A stretch of 27,582 nt of DNA from JBHENW01 sp046261875 (lineage in GTDB: Bacteria; Acidobacteriota; Thermoanaerobaculia; UBA5066; Gp7-AA6), in assembly GCA_046261875.1 (NCBI GenBank), contig JBHENW010000123.1:1-27582 (forward strand). The letters are read 5' to 3'. The translations under genes were made by a program, and so were the position numbers. The notes under the pieces are model-generated. The model had not been told where the DNA came from. It saw only the letters and a program-made list of their open reading frames with translations, and did no database searches. Numbering within the stretch: the first letter of the stretch is position 1; each line of letters begins with the position of its first letter. Shown here one piece after another: positions 1-8,364 of this stretch.

Positions 1-2
1 GG

Positions 3-1289
3 GCCCCCGTCCGGCCCGCCCCGCCGACCTCCGCGCCGCAGGCCGCCGAGAACCTCAACCCGTTCGACTATGCCTGCCGGCAGTTCGACCGGGCGGCCGA
101 TCACCTGGGTCTGGACAGCGGGACCCGGGATGTCCTCCGCACGCCGAAGCGGCAGCTCATCGTTTCGATCCCGGTCAAGATGGACAACGACGAGATCCGC
201 GTCTTCCAGGGCTTCCGCGTGCAGCACAACATCGCACGCGGCCCGTCGAAGGGCGGGATCCGTTACCACCCGGACGTCACGCTCGACGAGGTCAAGGCGC
301 TCGCGATGTGGATGACGTGGAAGTGCGCCGTCGTGAACATCCCCTTCGGCGGAGCCAAGGGGGGAATCACGGTGGACCCGAAGGCCCTCTCCGCGGGCGA
401 GAACGAGCGGATGACGCGCCGGTTCACCTCGGAGCTCGCGATCATCCTCGGCCACGACCGCGACATTCCCGCCCCGGACGTTTACACGACCCCCCAGACG
501 ATGGCGTGGATGATGGACACCTTCTCGATGACCAAGGGGTACTCGACCCTCGGCGTCGTGACGGGCAAGCCCATCGCCGCGGGCGGCTCGGCCGGGCGCA
601 ACGACGCCACGGCGGAAGGATGCTTCGTGGCCATCGAGGAAGCGGCGCGCCGGATGCGTCTGCCTTTGAAGGGCGCGACGGCGGCGATCCAGGGATTCGG
701 CAACGCGGGCTCGATCGTGGCCCGCTTCCTGGACGAAGCGGGAGTGCGCGTGGTCGCCGTCTCGGATTCTCAGGGGGGCATCCACGACAAGCGCGGCCTG
801 TCGATGGACAACGTGAACACGGCGAAAGGGAAGAAGGGTACCGTGACGGCGGCGCGCGGCGAGCGGCTCTCCAACGAGGAGCTCCTCGAGCTGCGGGTCG
901 ACATCCTCGTGCCCGCCGCCCTGGAGGGCTGCATCACGCGGAGCAACGCCCCCCGGATCCGGGCGAAGATCGTCGCGGAGGCGGCCAACGGTCCGACGAC
1001 TCCGGACGCCGACGACATCCTCCTGAGCAAGGGGATCTGCGTCATCCCCGACATCCTCGCGAACGCGGGCGGCGTCACCGTCTCCTATTTCGAGTGGGTT
1101 CAGGACCTCTACTCGTTCTTCTGGGAGTCCGAGCTGGTCCGGCAGCACCTGCAGAAGACGATCCGGGCGGCCTACGAGGACGTGGACTCGACCGCGCGCC
1201 GGTACGAGACCGACCTGCGGACCGGCGCGCTCATCCTGGCGGTGGGACGGGTCGAGGAGGCAACACGGATCCGCGGGATCTTCCCGTAG
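3..1289 (+). CDS. gdhA: Glu/Leu/Phe/Val dehydrogenase, most likely glutamate dehydrogenase (5' end outside window)
   Basis: The enzyme interconverts glutamate with 2-oxoglutarate and ammonia using NAD(P). The frame is open to the window edge, so the true start lies upstream; 428 residues are visible, close to the usual full length of about 410-430. Visible motifs are the substrate-binding segment RGPSKGGIRYHP, the Lys-containing MTWKCAVVNIPFGGAKGG with the catalytic Lys region, the TGKP..GGS.GR segment, the Rossmann loop GFGNAG followed by VVAVSDS, and the C-terminal LANAGGVTVSYFEWVQD signature. The first visible residues are Pro/Ala-rich and continue into NPFDYACRQFDRAADHLGL, the normal start of the family's N-terminal domain. 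The ATG at 180 is internal, because family sequence continues in frame upstream of it. The stop is TAG. Leucine dehydrogenase is the main alternative, but the motifs favour glutamate dehydrogenase. Confidence 0.93.
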   Translation, partial: APVRPAPPTSAPQAAENLNPFDYACRQFDRAADHLGLDSGTRDVLRTPKRQLIVSIPVKMDNDEIRVFQGFRVQHNIARGPSKGGIRYHPDVTLDEVKALAMWMTWKCAVVNIPFGGAKGGITVDPKALSAGENERMTRRFTSELAIILGHDRDIPAPDVYTTPQTMAWMMDTFSMTKGYSTLGVVTGKPIAAGGSAGRNDATAEGCFVAIEEAARRMRLPLKGATAAIQGFGNAGSIVARFLDEAGVRVVAVSDSQGGIHDKRGLSMDNVNTAKGKKGTVTAARGERLSNEELLELRVDILVPAALEGCITRSNAPRIRAKIVAEAANGPTTPDADDILLSKGICVIPDILANAGGVTVSYFEWVQDLYSFFWESELVRQHLQKTIRAAYEDVDSTARRYETDLRTGALILAVGRVEEATRIRGIFP

Positions 1290-1313
1290 CCGAATTAAAA
1301 TAGGAATAGCTAG

Positions 1314-1649
1314 GTGGTTACCTCTTTTTATTCGGCAATCGTGCTCAACAGCTATACACCATCCGGCGGATCGAGGCCGGCCCCGCTGGAAACCACGGGC
1401 TACAATCGCCCGGGATTGAATAGGCCCCGCGCGCTGTCGGTCCTTCCCAAAGCGCTATTCATCTTCTACTGCACGGCCGTGGGCGTTTATCTCCTGCTCC
1501 GCCCATGGGCGGCGGCCTCCGCGCCCGGCCTGACGGGCTCCGGGTTTTTTCGGGGGTTCGTATCGGGCCTGGGCCTGCTCCACCTCGTGGCCGGCGCGGC
1601 CGACCTGAGGGCACTGTCGCGCGAGCTCGCTTCGGAGCCGCGCGCGTGA
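1314..1649 (+). CDS. Small hypothetical membrane protein (start uncertain)
   Basis: I do not recognise a family. The frame can begin at GTG 1314 (111 residues) or at the in-frame TTG 1416 (about 77 residues). The longer form begins with a low-complexity stretch that does not look conserved, while the part after 1416 holds two hydrophobic segments, around ALFIFYCTAVGVYLLLRPW and GFFRGFVSGLGLLHLVAGA, consistent with a two-helix inner-membrane protein. Its TGA stop overlaps the GTG start of the next gene (GTGA at 1646-1649), which suggests translational coupling and supports this frame being real up to its stop. I would favour the shorter form, but no clear Shine-Dalgarno sequence decides it. 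Confidence 0.5.
   Translation: MVTSFYSAIVLNSYTPSGGSRPAPLETTGYNRPGLNRPRALSVLPKALFIFYCTAVGVYLLLRPWAAASAPGLTGSGFFRGFVSGLGLLHLVAGAADLRALSRELASEPRA
1401..1406 (+). promoter_or_regulatory. Possible -10 element (TACAAT) upstream of the thiE-mscS gene string
   Basis: TACAAT lies in a comparatively AT-rich stretch (about 1290-1410) after gdhA. I see no convincing -35 hexamer at 16-18 bases upstream, so this is a weak candidate. If used, transcription would begin near 1412 and the small membrane protein would have to start at the TTG at 1416 or later, not at the GTG at 1314. Confidence 0.3.
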
Positions 1650-2248
1650 AAGCCATCTACGTCACGGACCGATCCGCTCTGCCCGAAGGGCGCTTCGAAG
1701 AAGTCCTGGTTGCGCTGCGGGGCTCGCCGGACTTCTCCGTCCAGCTCCGCGAAAAGGAGATTCCTGGCGGGGCCTATCTCGAGCTCGCCGTGCGTTGCGG
1801 CGAGCTCCTCGGTGCGTCCACGCCCCTGTTCGTCAACGCGCGCTTCGATGTGGCCCTCGCCGCCGGCGCCGCCGGCGTCCATCTCCCGGAGTCCGGACTC
1901 CCGCTGCAGCGCGTGCGCGTGCATGCGCCTCGCGGCTTCCGGCTGGGCGTCTCGACGCACTCCGCGGAGGACGCCGCCCGGCGGCTCGACGAAGGCGCCG
2001 ATCTCGTGTTCCTCGGGCCCGTTTTCGAGACCCCGTCCAAGGACCGGCCGCTCGGGCCCGGCGCGCTCGCCGGGCTCCCGCCGCTCGAGAGCCATTCGGC
2101 CGACGTGTATGCGATCGGCGGAATCACCGAAGAAAACTTCGGCGCTCTGGAGCCCTGGCGCGACAGGATCGCGGGCGTCGCCGCGATCCGTCTCTTTCAG
2201 GAATCCCCCGACCCCGCCGCGGCCGCCCGGAGGATCGCCCGGCGGTGA
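1646..2248 (+). CDS. thiE: Thiamine phosphate synthase / TenI-family protein
   Basis: ThiE joins the thiazole and pyrimidine phosphates to give thiamine phosphate; its paralogue TenI is a thiazole tautomerase. The 200-residue single TIM-barrel domain has the normal length. Visible family segments are QLREK (residues 33-37), LFVNARFDVAL followed by GVHLPES (about 61-83), STHS (103-106), GPVFETPSK (124-132) and the phosphate-binding GGI (158-160). The usual ThiE IND and HLGQ motifs are replaced by VNA and HLPE, so TenI-like activity or a divergent ThiE is possible. The GTG start at 1646 is chosen because it overlaps the upstream stop (GTGA); the longer frame from 1505 is a shadow of the membrane protein. 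The stop in turn overlaps the next gene's GTG. No other thiamine genes are in the window. Confidence 0.8.
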   Translation: MKAIYVTDRSALPEGRFEEVLVALRGSPDFSVQLREKEIPGGAYLELAVRCGELLGASTPLFVNARFDVALAAGAAGVHLPESGLPLQRVRVHAPRGFRLGVSTHSAEDAARRLDEGADLVFLGPVFETPSKDRPLGPGALAGLPPLESHSADVYAIGGITEENFGALEPWRDRIAGVAAIRLFQESPDPAAAARRIARR

Positions 2249-3711
2249 AGACGGCCGAGCACGCCCGCCTGCCCGTGGCGGCCCGCCGTCTGATCGGGCC
2301 CCTGCTCCTTCTCCTCTTCGTCACCGGCATCGTCCTGCTGCTGCCCCGTTTCGGCGTCCCGGTCAGCGACTTCGCGCCCGGCCCGGACGGCAAGACCCCC
2401 GTCGAGCGCCACTGGGGCGCGCTGGCGATCGGGATCGCGGGCGCGCTCGTTCTGGCGCGCCTCCTCGACTATTTCTTCTTCGATCTCCTTTTCCGGCTGC
2501 GCCGCAAGCCGACGGCGCCGGCGCTGCTGCGCCAGATCCTCGGCCTCCTCCTCTTCGGTCTGTGTCTCGCGATCCTCTTCCAGTCCACCCTGCATGTCAG
2601 CCTGACGGCCGTCCTCGCGACCTCGGCGATCATCACGGCGGTCATCGGTCTCGCCCTCCAGGACACCCTCGGGAACCTCTTCTCCGGCCTGGCCCTCCAC
2701 ATGGAGAAGACCGTCCAGGTGGGCGACATGGTGCGCGCGGGAGAGATCTTCGGCACCGTGGAGGAGCTCTCGTGGCGCGCGATCAAGCTCCGGACGATGG
2801 AGAGCAACATCGTCCTCATCCCCAACAGCCTCGCCAGCCGCGAGCGGCTCGAGGTCTTCCGGCGGCCGGGACGCCCGGTCGCCCGGACGATGACGATCCG
2901 GCTGGAGCTGGAGACGCCTCCCGCACGGGCGCGCGAGCTGCTCGTCGAATCCGCGCGCAACCTGCCCGGCATCGCGGCCTATCCGGAGCCGGTCGCCCTC
3001 GTGAAGGAGATCGGCGAGACCGCCATCGTCTATGAGCTCCGCTACTGGCTCGAGGACTACTCCCGTTTCCTCGACCTCGATTCGCAGATCCGCGAGAGGG
3101 TTTGGTACCGCCTCGACCGCGCGGACGTACGGATCGCCTACCCCGTCATCCGCCAGCACCAGTGGATCGCCGGTCCGCTGCCTCCGCGGGACCGCGGCCA
3201 GGGGATCCCGGCGTCGCTGGAGCGGCTCGCCCTGCTGTCGCCGCTTTCCCCCGCCGAACGGCAGAAGCTCGCCGCCGGCGCGAAGGAGCGCCGGTACGGG
3301 CCGGGCGAGACCGTCGTGCGCGAGGGAGAGACGAGCAGCTCCATGTTCGTCGTGCAGCAGGGACAGCTCGCCGTCTCGATCCACGGAGCCCAGGGCGACA
3401 CGCGCAAGCTCGCCATGCTCCAGCCGGGGGACGCGTTCGGCGAGATCAGCCTGCTGACGGGCGAGCCGCGCACGGCGACCGTCCGGTCGCTCACGGAAGC
3501 GGCGCTCATCGAGATCACCAAGGAGACCTTCGCGCCGATCCTCGAAGCCAATCCTTCGCTCGTCGAGTCGCTCTCGGCCGTGATGCGCGAGCGCCGACAG
3601 AAGGCGGCCGACCTCTACGACGCTTCGCGGGCGGAGCAGGAGAAGGAGCCCGAGCGCAGCGTCCTCGGGGCGCGCATCGCCCGCTTCTTCGGCATCAAGC
3701 TCCGCGGCTGA
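2245..3711 (+). CDS. MscS-family mechanosensitive channel with C-terminal cyclic-nucleotide-binding domain
   Basis: This is a predicted inner-membrane channel of 488 residues. Hydrophobic segments lie near residues 16-35, 57-83 and 94-113, followed by the MscS pore helix and gate region around 119-152 (VSLTAVLATSAII then GLALQDTLGNLFSG). The MscS beta domain follows with VQVGDMVRAGEIFGTVEEL and the IPNS segment. From about residue 325 to 450 there is a CRP/CNBD-like fold whose phosphate-binding cassette FGEISLLTGEPRTATVRS (398-415) keeps the Gly-Glu and the Arg that contact the cyclic nucleotide phosphate. The arrangement matches MscS channels thought to be gated or modulated by cAMP or cGMP. 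The start is GTG 2245, overlapping the thiE stop (GTGA). Upstream sequence in this frame is a shadow of thiE. The ligand cannot be read from sequence. Confidence 0.88.
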   Translation: MKTAEHARLPVAARRLIGPLLLLLFVTGIVLLLPRFGVPVSDFAPGPDGKTPVERHWGALAIGIAGALVLARLLDYFFFDLLFRLRRKPTAPALLRQILGLLLFGLCLAILFQSTLHVSLTAVLATSAIITAVIGLALQDTLGNLFSGLALHMEKTVQVGDMVRAGEIFGTVEELSWRAIKLRTMESNIVLIPNSLASRERLEVFRRPGRPVARTMTIRLELETPPARARELLVESARNLPGIAAYPEPVALVKEIGETAIVYELRYWLEDYSRFLDLDSQIRERVWYRLDRADVRIAYPVIRQHQWIAGPLPPRDRGQGIPASLERLALLSPLSPAERQKLAAGAKERRYGPGETVVREGETSSSMFVVQQGQLAVSIHGAQGDTRKLAMLQPGDAFGEISLLTGEPRTATVRSLTEAALIEITKETFAPILEANPSLVESLSAVMRERRQKAADLYDASRAEQEKEPERSVLGARIARFFGIKLRG

Positions 3712-3712
3712 C

Positions 3713-4123
3713 GTGGCGCTGCTTCTCGGCATCGACCTGACCGAAGTCGCCCGCGTCGCGAAGGCCCTCGATCGGTGGAACGGCAAGTTCCTCGACCGCG
3801 TCTTCGAGCCGGGGGAGATCTCGCGGCGGCGCCGCCATCCGCGCGCCTTCGCGGAGCACGTCGCGGGACGCTTCGCCGCGAAGGAGGCCGCGATGAAGGC
3901 CCTCGGCACCGGCTGGCGCGGCGTCGCCTTCCGCGAGATCGTCATCGAGCGTGAGCCCTCCGGCAAGCCGCGGCTGCGTCTTCAGGGCCGGGCGCTGCGG
4001 CGCGCGCAGGCGCTCGGCGTCACGGCGGCCGAGATCTCGATCACGCACACGCCGAGCATGGCCGCCGCGGTGGTCGCGCTCCAGACTTCCGACGCGCCGC
4101 CTCGAGCGTCGGGCGTCGTGTAA
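3713..4123 (+). CDS. acpS: Holo-[acyl-carrier-protein] synthase
   Basis: AcpS transfers the 4'-phosphopantetheine arm of coenzyme A to the conserved Ser of acyl carrier protein, making ACP active for fatty acid synthesis. The 136-residue protein has the two metal-binding signatures: GIDLTEVAR with Asp8, and RFAAKEAAMKAL with Glu58, plus the C-terminal SITHTPSMAAAVV strand. It is slightly longer than the typical 120-130 residues because of a C-terminal tail. The GTG start at 3713 lies one base after the stop of the channel gene, and the stop is 15 bases before ileS, so it belongs to the same transcription unit. Product assignment is secure. Confidence 0.95.
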   Translation: MALLLGIDLTEVARVAKALDRWNGKFLDRVFEPGEISRRRRHPRAFAEHVAGRFAAKEAAMKALGTGWRGVAFREIVIEREPSGKPRLRLQGRALRRAQALGVTAAEISITHTPSMAAAVVALQTSDAPPRASGVV

Positions 4124-4138
4124 GCTCGGCGGCTTACC

Positions 4139-7015
4139 ATGAGCGACGGATCCGACTACAAGGCGAGCCTCAACCTGCCGCGGACGTCCTTCCCGATGAA
4201 GGCGGACCTGCCGCGCCGGGAGCCCGAGCAGCTCGCCGCGTGGGAGCGCATGGGCCTGGAGACGCTGCGGCGGGGCGCCGCGGAGGGCCGGCGGCGGTTC
4301 GTCATGCATGACGGCCCCCCGTACGCGAACGGGAACATCCACATCGGGCACGTCATGAACAAGGTCATCAAGGACTTCATCGTGCGGAGCCGCTCGATGA
4401 TGGGCTTCGACGCTCCCTACGTGCCCGGCTGGGACTGCCACGGGCTTCCCATCGAGCAGCAGGTGGACAAGAAGCTCGGGAGCAGGAAGCGGGACATGAC
4501 GGCCGTGGAGATCCGCGCCGCCTGCCGCGAGTACGCGGCGCGTTACGTCGACATCCAGCGCGAGGAGTTCCGGCGTCTGGGCGTCGGCGGGGAGTGGAAC
4601 CGGCCGTACACGACGATGGCTCCGTCCTACGAAGCCCACATCGCCGCGGCTTTCGGAGGCTTCTACGGGAAGAACCTCGTATACCGGGCCCTCAAGTCCG
4701 TGCGCTGGTGCTTCACGGACCGCACGGCGCTGGCCGAAGCCGAGCTCGAGTACGAGGAGCGCCAGGATCCCGCGATCTGGGTGAAGTTCCCGCTGACGGG
4801 CGGTCCGGAGCGCCTCCCGTCTTTTGCGGTCGCCTGGACGACCACGCCCTGGACGATTCCGTCGAACGTCGCGATCGCCGTTCACCCCGATGAGACGTAC
4901 GTGATGCTCGGCGCCGACGATGGGAGCGAGTACCTCGTCGCGGAGAAGCTGGCCGAGGAGGTCGCGAAAGCGGCGGGCTGGAAGGGATGGAAACCCGTTC
5001 CGGGCGCGCGCTGGAACGGGGCGGATCTGGCCGGCTGGCGCTACCGCCACCCCCTGCCGGAATCCATGCGGGGCGAGCTGACCCCGGAGGAGACCGCCGC
5101 CTCGTTCCGGATCGTCGTCGGCGACTACGTCACGATGGACACCGGCACCGGCCTTGTGCACACCGCGCCGGGCCACGGCGAGGACGACTTCCGCACCGGA
5201 CAGCACGAAGGCCTGCCGATCCTCTCCCCCGTGGACGAGGCGGGCCGCTACACGATCGTCGAGAAGTACAGGGGGCAGAAAGTCCTCGACGCGAACAAGG
5301 AGATCGTCGCGGACCTGGAGGCGGCGGGCGCCCTCCTCCACAACGAACCGGCCTTCCGGCACGAATACCCGCACTGCTGGCGGTGCAAGAACCCGGTCAT
5401 CTTCCGGGCGACCGTCCAGTGGTTCGTCCGGCTGGACGACCCTCGCACCGACGTGCGGTCCGGGGCGCTCGAGGCGATCTCGGGCGTCCGATGGATACCC
5501 GCCTGGGGAGAGCAGCGGATCGGCGGCATGGTCGAGAACCGGCGGGAGTGGGTCATTTCCCGGCAGCGGCGCTGGGGTTCGCCGATCACGCTGCTCTACG
5601 CGGTGAAGGACGGCGACCGCGGACCGATCTATCCCTGGGTGGACTCGCCGCGGGAACAGGAGAAATTCTTTTCCCGCGTCGTCGAGATCTTCCGCCAGGA
5701 AGGCGCCGACGCCTGGTACGCGCGTCCGGCCACCGACTTCCTGCCCGCCGACGCGGAGCTGCGAGGGTACGCGCGCGCCGAGTTCGAGCCGGAGACCGAC
5801 ATCATGGACGTCTGGTTCGACTCCGGGGTCTCGCACGTCGCGGTCCTGCGCAGCGGCGAGTGGCCGGAGCTCGTGAAAGCGGGAGACGGTCCGCCCGCCG
5901 ACCTCTACGTCGAGGGGCACGACCAGTACCGGGGGTGGTTCCAGTCTTCGCTGCTGACCTCCATCGCCCTCTACGGCGAGGCGCCCTTCGAGGGAGTGGT
6001 CACGCACGGGTTCGTCGTGGACGGGGCGGGCCGCAAGATGTCGAAGTCGCTCGGCAACGTCATCGCCCCGCAGGACCTGATCAAACGCTACGGAGCGGAC
6101 ATCCTGCGGCTGTGGGTCGCGAGCGTGGATTACCGGGACGACGACCCGATCTCCGAGGAGATCCTGACGCGATGCGCGGAGGCGTATCGGAAGATGCGCA
6201 ACACCGCGCGCTACCTCCTCTCCAATCTCTACGACTTCGAGCCGGCAGACGCCCTCGCGTACAAAGCGCTCCATCCGCTCGACCGGCGCATCCTGCGCCA
6301 GACCCGCAAGGTCGCGCACCGGGTGGCGGAGGCTTACGCGAGCTACGGGTTCCACGTCGTGTACCACGCCCTGCTCGGCTTCTGCACGACGACGCTCTCG
6401 GCGTTCTACCTCGACGTCCTGAAGGACCGGCTCTATGCGTCTCCCGCCGCCTCCCCTGAGCGCCGCTCCGCCCAGACGGCTCTTCACCGGATCGCTCGGG
6501 CGCTCTCGACGCTGCTCGCGCCCGTCCTGCCCTTCACCGCGGAGGAGATCTGGGAGGGATTACCGTCCCCGAAGGAACAATCCGTACACTTGGCGCGTTT
6601 CGAGGCGCTGGAAGACCTCCCGGAGGATTCCAGCTCCGACCCGGCCTGGGACAGGCTCATGAAACTTCGAGACGAGGTGGCGGTGCTCCTCGAGGAAGCG
6701 CGGCGGGAAAAAATCATCGGATCCTCGCTCGAAGGGGCCATCCGGATCGGGGGGGCGGACGCGCTCGACACGGACCTCGATGCGACGGGCCTGGGCTCCG
6801 ACGGCCTGGCCGACCTCTTCATCGTGTCGGGTCTCCGCCTGGACGGCCCGCGCGAGGCCGGCGCCCGGGCGTCGGCGGTCTACGAGGGGGTCACCCTCGC
6901 CTTTTCACCCGCGGGAGGCCGCCGCTGCGATCGATGCTGGAAAGTCACTCCGGAGGCCGACGTTGACGGGCTGTGCGAGCGCTGCCGGCGCGCCCTCGGC
7001 GAGGCGGCCGCTTGA
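4139..7015 (+). CDS. ileS: Isoleucyl-tRNA synthetase
   Basis: This class I synthetase charges tRNA-Ile with isoleucine and edits valine. At 958 residues it has full bacterial length. Domains seen in order are the N-terminal segment, the catalytic HIGH motif at residues 68-71 (NIHIGH), the CP1 editing insertion with the TTTPWT and TAPGHGEDDF signatures, the DVWFDSG region, GHDQYRGWFQSS, the KMSKS motif at 633-637, the anticodon-binding helical domain, and a C-terminal zinc ribbon with Cys930, Cys933, Cys946 and Cys949. The zinc ribbon and the TSFPMKADLP start are typical of the bacterial IleS1 type. GGCGG upstream of the ATG at 4139 may act as ribosome binding site. The stop overlaps the start of lspA. 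Confidence 0.98.
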   Translation: MSDGSDYKASLNLPRTSFPMKADLPRREPEQLAAWERMGLETLRRGAAEGRRRFVMHDGPPYANGNIHIGHVMNKVIKDFIVRSRSMMGFDAPYVPGWDCHGLPIEQQVDKKLGSRKRDMTAVEIRAACREYAARYVDIQREEFRRLGVGGEWNRPYTTMAPSYEAHIAAAFGGFYGKNLVYRALKSVRWCFTDRTALAEAELEYEERQDPAIWVKFPLTGGPERLPSFAVAWTTTPWTIPSNVAIAVHPDETYVMLGADDGSEYLVAEKLAEEVAKAAGWKGWKPVPGARWNGADLAGWRYRHPLPESMRGELTPEETAASFRIVVGDYVTMDTGTGLVHTAPGHGEDDFRTGQHEGLPILSPVDEAGRYTIVEKYRGQKVLDANKEIVADLEAAGALLHNEPAFRHEYPHCWRCKNPVIFRATVQWFVRLDDPRTDVRSGALEAISGVRWIPAWGEQRIGGMVENRREWVISRQRRWGSPITLLYAVKDGDRGPIYPWVDSPREQEKFFSRVVEIFRQEGADAWYARPATDFLPADAELRGYARAEFEPETDIMDVWFDSGVSHVAVLRSGEWPELVKAGDGPPADLYVEGHDQYRGWFQSSLLTSIALYGEAPFEGVVTHGFVVDGAGRKMSKSLGNVIAPQDLIKRYGADILRLWVASVDYRDDDPISEEILTRCAEAYRKMRNTARYLLSNLYDFEPADALAYKALHPLDRRILRQTRKVAHRVAEAYASYGFHVVYHALLGFCTTTLSAFYLDVLKDRLYASPAASPERRSAQTALHRIARALSTLLAPVLPFTAEEIWEGLPSPKEQSVHLARFEALEDLPEDSSSDPAWDRLMKLRDEVAVLLEEARREKIIGSSLEGAIRIGGADALDTDLDATGLGSDGLADLFIVSGLRLDGPREAGARASAVYEGVTLAFSPAGGRRCDRCWKVTPEADVDGLCERCRRALGEAAA

Positions 7016-7545
7016 AACGGTCGGTGGCGCTCAAGGAGAGCGCGGTCTACCGCGGCGCCTACATCGCCGTCTCGCTGCTCGTCCTGATCCTCGATCAGTG
7101 GACCAAAGGGCTCATCACCCGCGCTTTCGAGGTCCACCAGTCTCGCCCGGTCATCGCCGGGTTCTTCGACCTGACTTACGTCCAGAATAGCGGGGCGGCC
7201 TTCGGCCTCTTCGCATCGGTGGATTCCTCGCTCAAGGCGATCATCCTGAACAGCGTCGCGATCCTGGTCTTCCTGATCGTGTCCGGCTACGCGCTGCGCA
7301 CCTCGCACCGGAGCGTCCGGCTCCAGCTCGGCTTCGCGCTGATCCTGGGGGGCGCCGTCGGGAACCTCATGGACCGCGTGCGCTACGGATACGTCGTGGA
7401 CTTCCTGGACTTCTCCGTCTCCGGCCACCACTGGCCGGCGTTCAACGTCGCGGATGCGGCGATCTGCATCGGGGTGGGCCTCCTCTTCCTCGACATGCTG
7501 CGGGGCGAGGAAGAGCCGCCCGCCGAGCCGCGGTCGGTCGCGTGA
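7012..7545 (+). CDS. lspA: Signal peptidase II (lipoprotein signal peptidase)
   Basis: LspA is an inner-membrane aspartyl protease that removes the signal peptide from prolipoproteins after they are lipidated by Lgt, encoded by the next gene. The 177-residue protein has four hydrophobic segments and the family signatures LDQWTK (from Leu27), QNSGAAFG, GGAVGNLMDR, VVDFLDF with catalytic Asp130, and FNVADAAI with catalytic Asp148. I chose TTG 7012 as start because it overlaps the ileS stop (TTGA), a coupling pattern used repeatedly here; GTG 7024 is an alternative. The longer frame from 6973 lies inside ileS. There is no sign of damage. Confidence 0.95.
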   Translation: MKRSVALKESAVYRGAYIAVSLLVLILDQWTKGLITRAFEVHQSRPVIAGFFDLTYVQNSGAAFGLFASVDSSLKAIILNSVAILVFLIVSGYALRTSHRSVRLQLGFALILGGAVGNLMDRVRYGYVVDFLDFSVSGHHWPAFNVADAAICIGVGLLFLDMLRGEEEPPAEPRSVA

Positions 7546-7572
7546 CCGCCGAGCCGCCCGGCTTCTGACCCC

Positions 7573-8358
7573 ATGCACCCCAAGCTGATCGAGATCGGTT
7601 CGTTCTACCTGCCGACTTACGGCGTCATGCTGGCGATCGCCTACCTCGCCGGCATCTGGCTGCTGCGGCGCAAGGCGAAGGCGGAGGGGCTGCCGGAAGG
7701 AAAGATCCTCGACTTCTCCCTCTACATCCTCGCTTCGGCGATCGTCGGCGCGAAGCTGATGCTCATTCTGGTCGAGTGGCGCCACTACAGCGAGAACCCT
7801 GGGGACCTCGTCGGCGTCCTGCGTTCCGGCGGGGTCTTCTATGGCGGCCTCATCGCCGCGACCGCGGTCGGCATCGCCTACATGCGCAAGCACCGCCTGC
7901 CGGCTTGGCGGATCGCCGACATGGGGGCCCCGTCCATCGCGCTCGGCGAAGCGATCGGACGCTGGGGCTGCTTCGCGGCCGGGTGCTGTTACGGCGGGCC
8001 GAGCAACGGCCCCTTCGGCGTGACGTTCACCGATCCTTTCGCCAACGAGGCGGTGGGCACCCCGCTCGACGTGAGGCTCCACCCGACCCAGATCTACCTC
8101 TCGATCAATGCGCTCGTCATCTTCTTCCTGCTCCAATGGGCGTATCGCCGCAAAACGTTCGACGGCGAGGTCTTCTGGCTCTACGTCCTGCTCTACTCGA
8201 TCTCGCGCGGGATCCTCGAGATCTGGAGGGGCGACCTGGTCCGCGGGTTCGTGGTCCCGGGAGTGCTTTCCACCTCGCAGTTCATCGGGCTCCTGTCGGC
8301 GCTGCTCGCCGCGGCCATGCTCTTCTACCTGTCGCGGAGGAAACGCGTCACGGCGTGA
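7573..8358 (+). CDS. lgt: Phosphatidylglycerol--prolipoprotein diacylglyceryl transferase
   Basis: Lgt transfers diacylglycerol from phosphatidylglycerol to the lipobox Cys of prolipoproteins, the step before LspA. The 261-residue protein has about seven hydrophobic segments, with the conserved LPTYGVML segment near the N-terminus, a GGVFYGG segment (about 86-92) in place of the usual GGLSxHGG, the signature region GRWGCFAAGCCYG starting at Gly129 with the essential Arg at 130, and HPTQIY. In the canonical signature GRxGNFxNGE the Asn after Gly is important in E. coli; here it is Cys133 and the loop is Cys-rich. Such variants occur in non-proteobacterial Lgt proteins as far as I recall, so function is still expected. 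Start ATG 7573 lies 27 bases after lspA. Confidence 0.93.
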   Translation: MHPKLIEIGSFYLPTYGVMLAIAYLAGIWLLRRKAKAEGLPEGKILDFSLYILASAIVGAKLMLILVEWRHYSENPGDLVGVLRSGGVFYGGLIAATAVGIAYMRKHRLPAWRIADMGAPSIALGEAIGRWGCFAAGCCYGGPSNGPFGVTFTDPFANEAVGTPLDVRLHPTQIYLSINALVIFFLLQWAYRRKTFDGEVFWLYVLLYSISRGILEIWRGDLVRGFVVPGVLSTSQFIGLLSALLAAAMLFYLSRRKRVTA

Positions 8359-8364
8359 GCCGGG

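Noticed and set aside
308..1303. Long Arg/Gly-rich open frame on the same strand as gdhA
   Set aside because: Out-of-frame shadow of gdhA; composition is typical of a shifted GC-rich frame and no family motif is present.
2197..3966. 589-codon lower-strand open frame opposite the MscS channel gene
   Set aside because: Antisense shadow of the channel gene; low-complexity Arg/Glu/Asp sequence with no fold signature.
3695..6487. 930-codon lower-strand open frame opposite ileS
   Set aside because: Antisense to a fully conserved ileS; long shadows are expected at this GC content.
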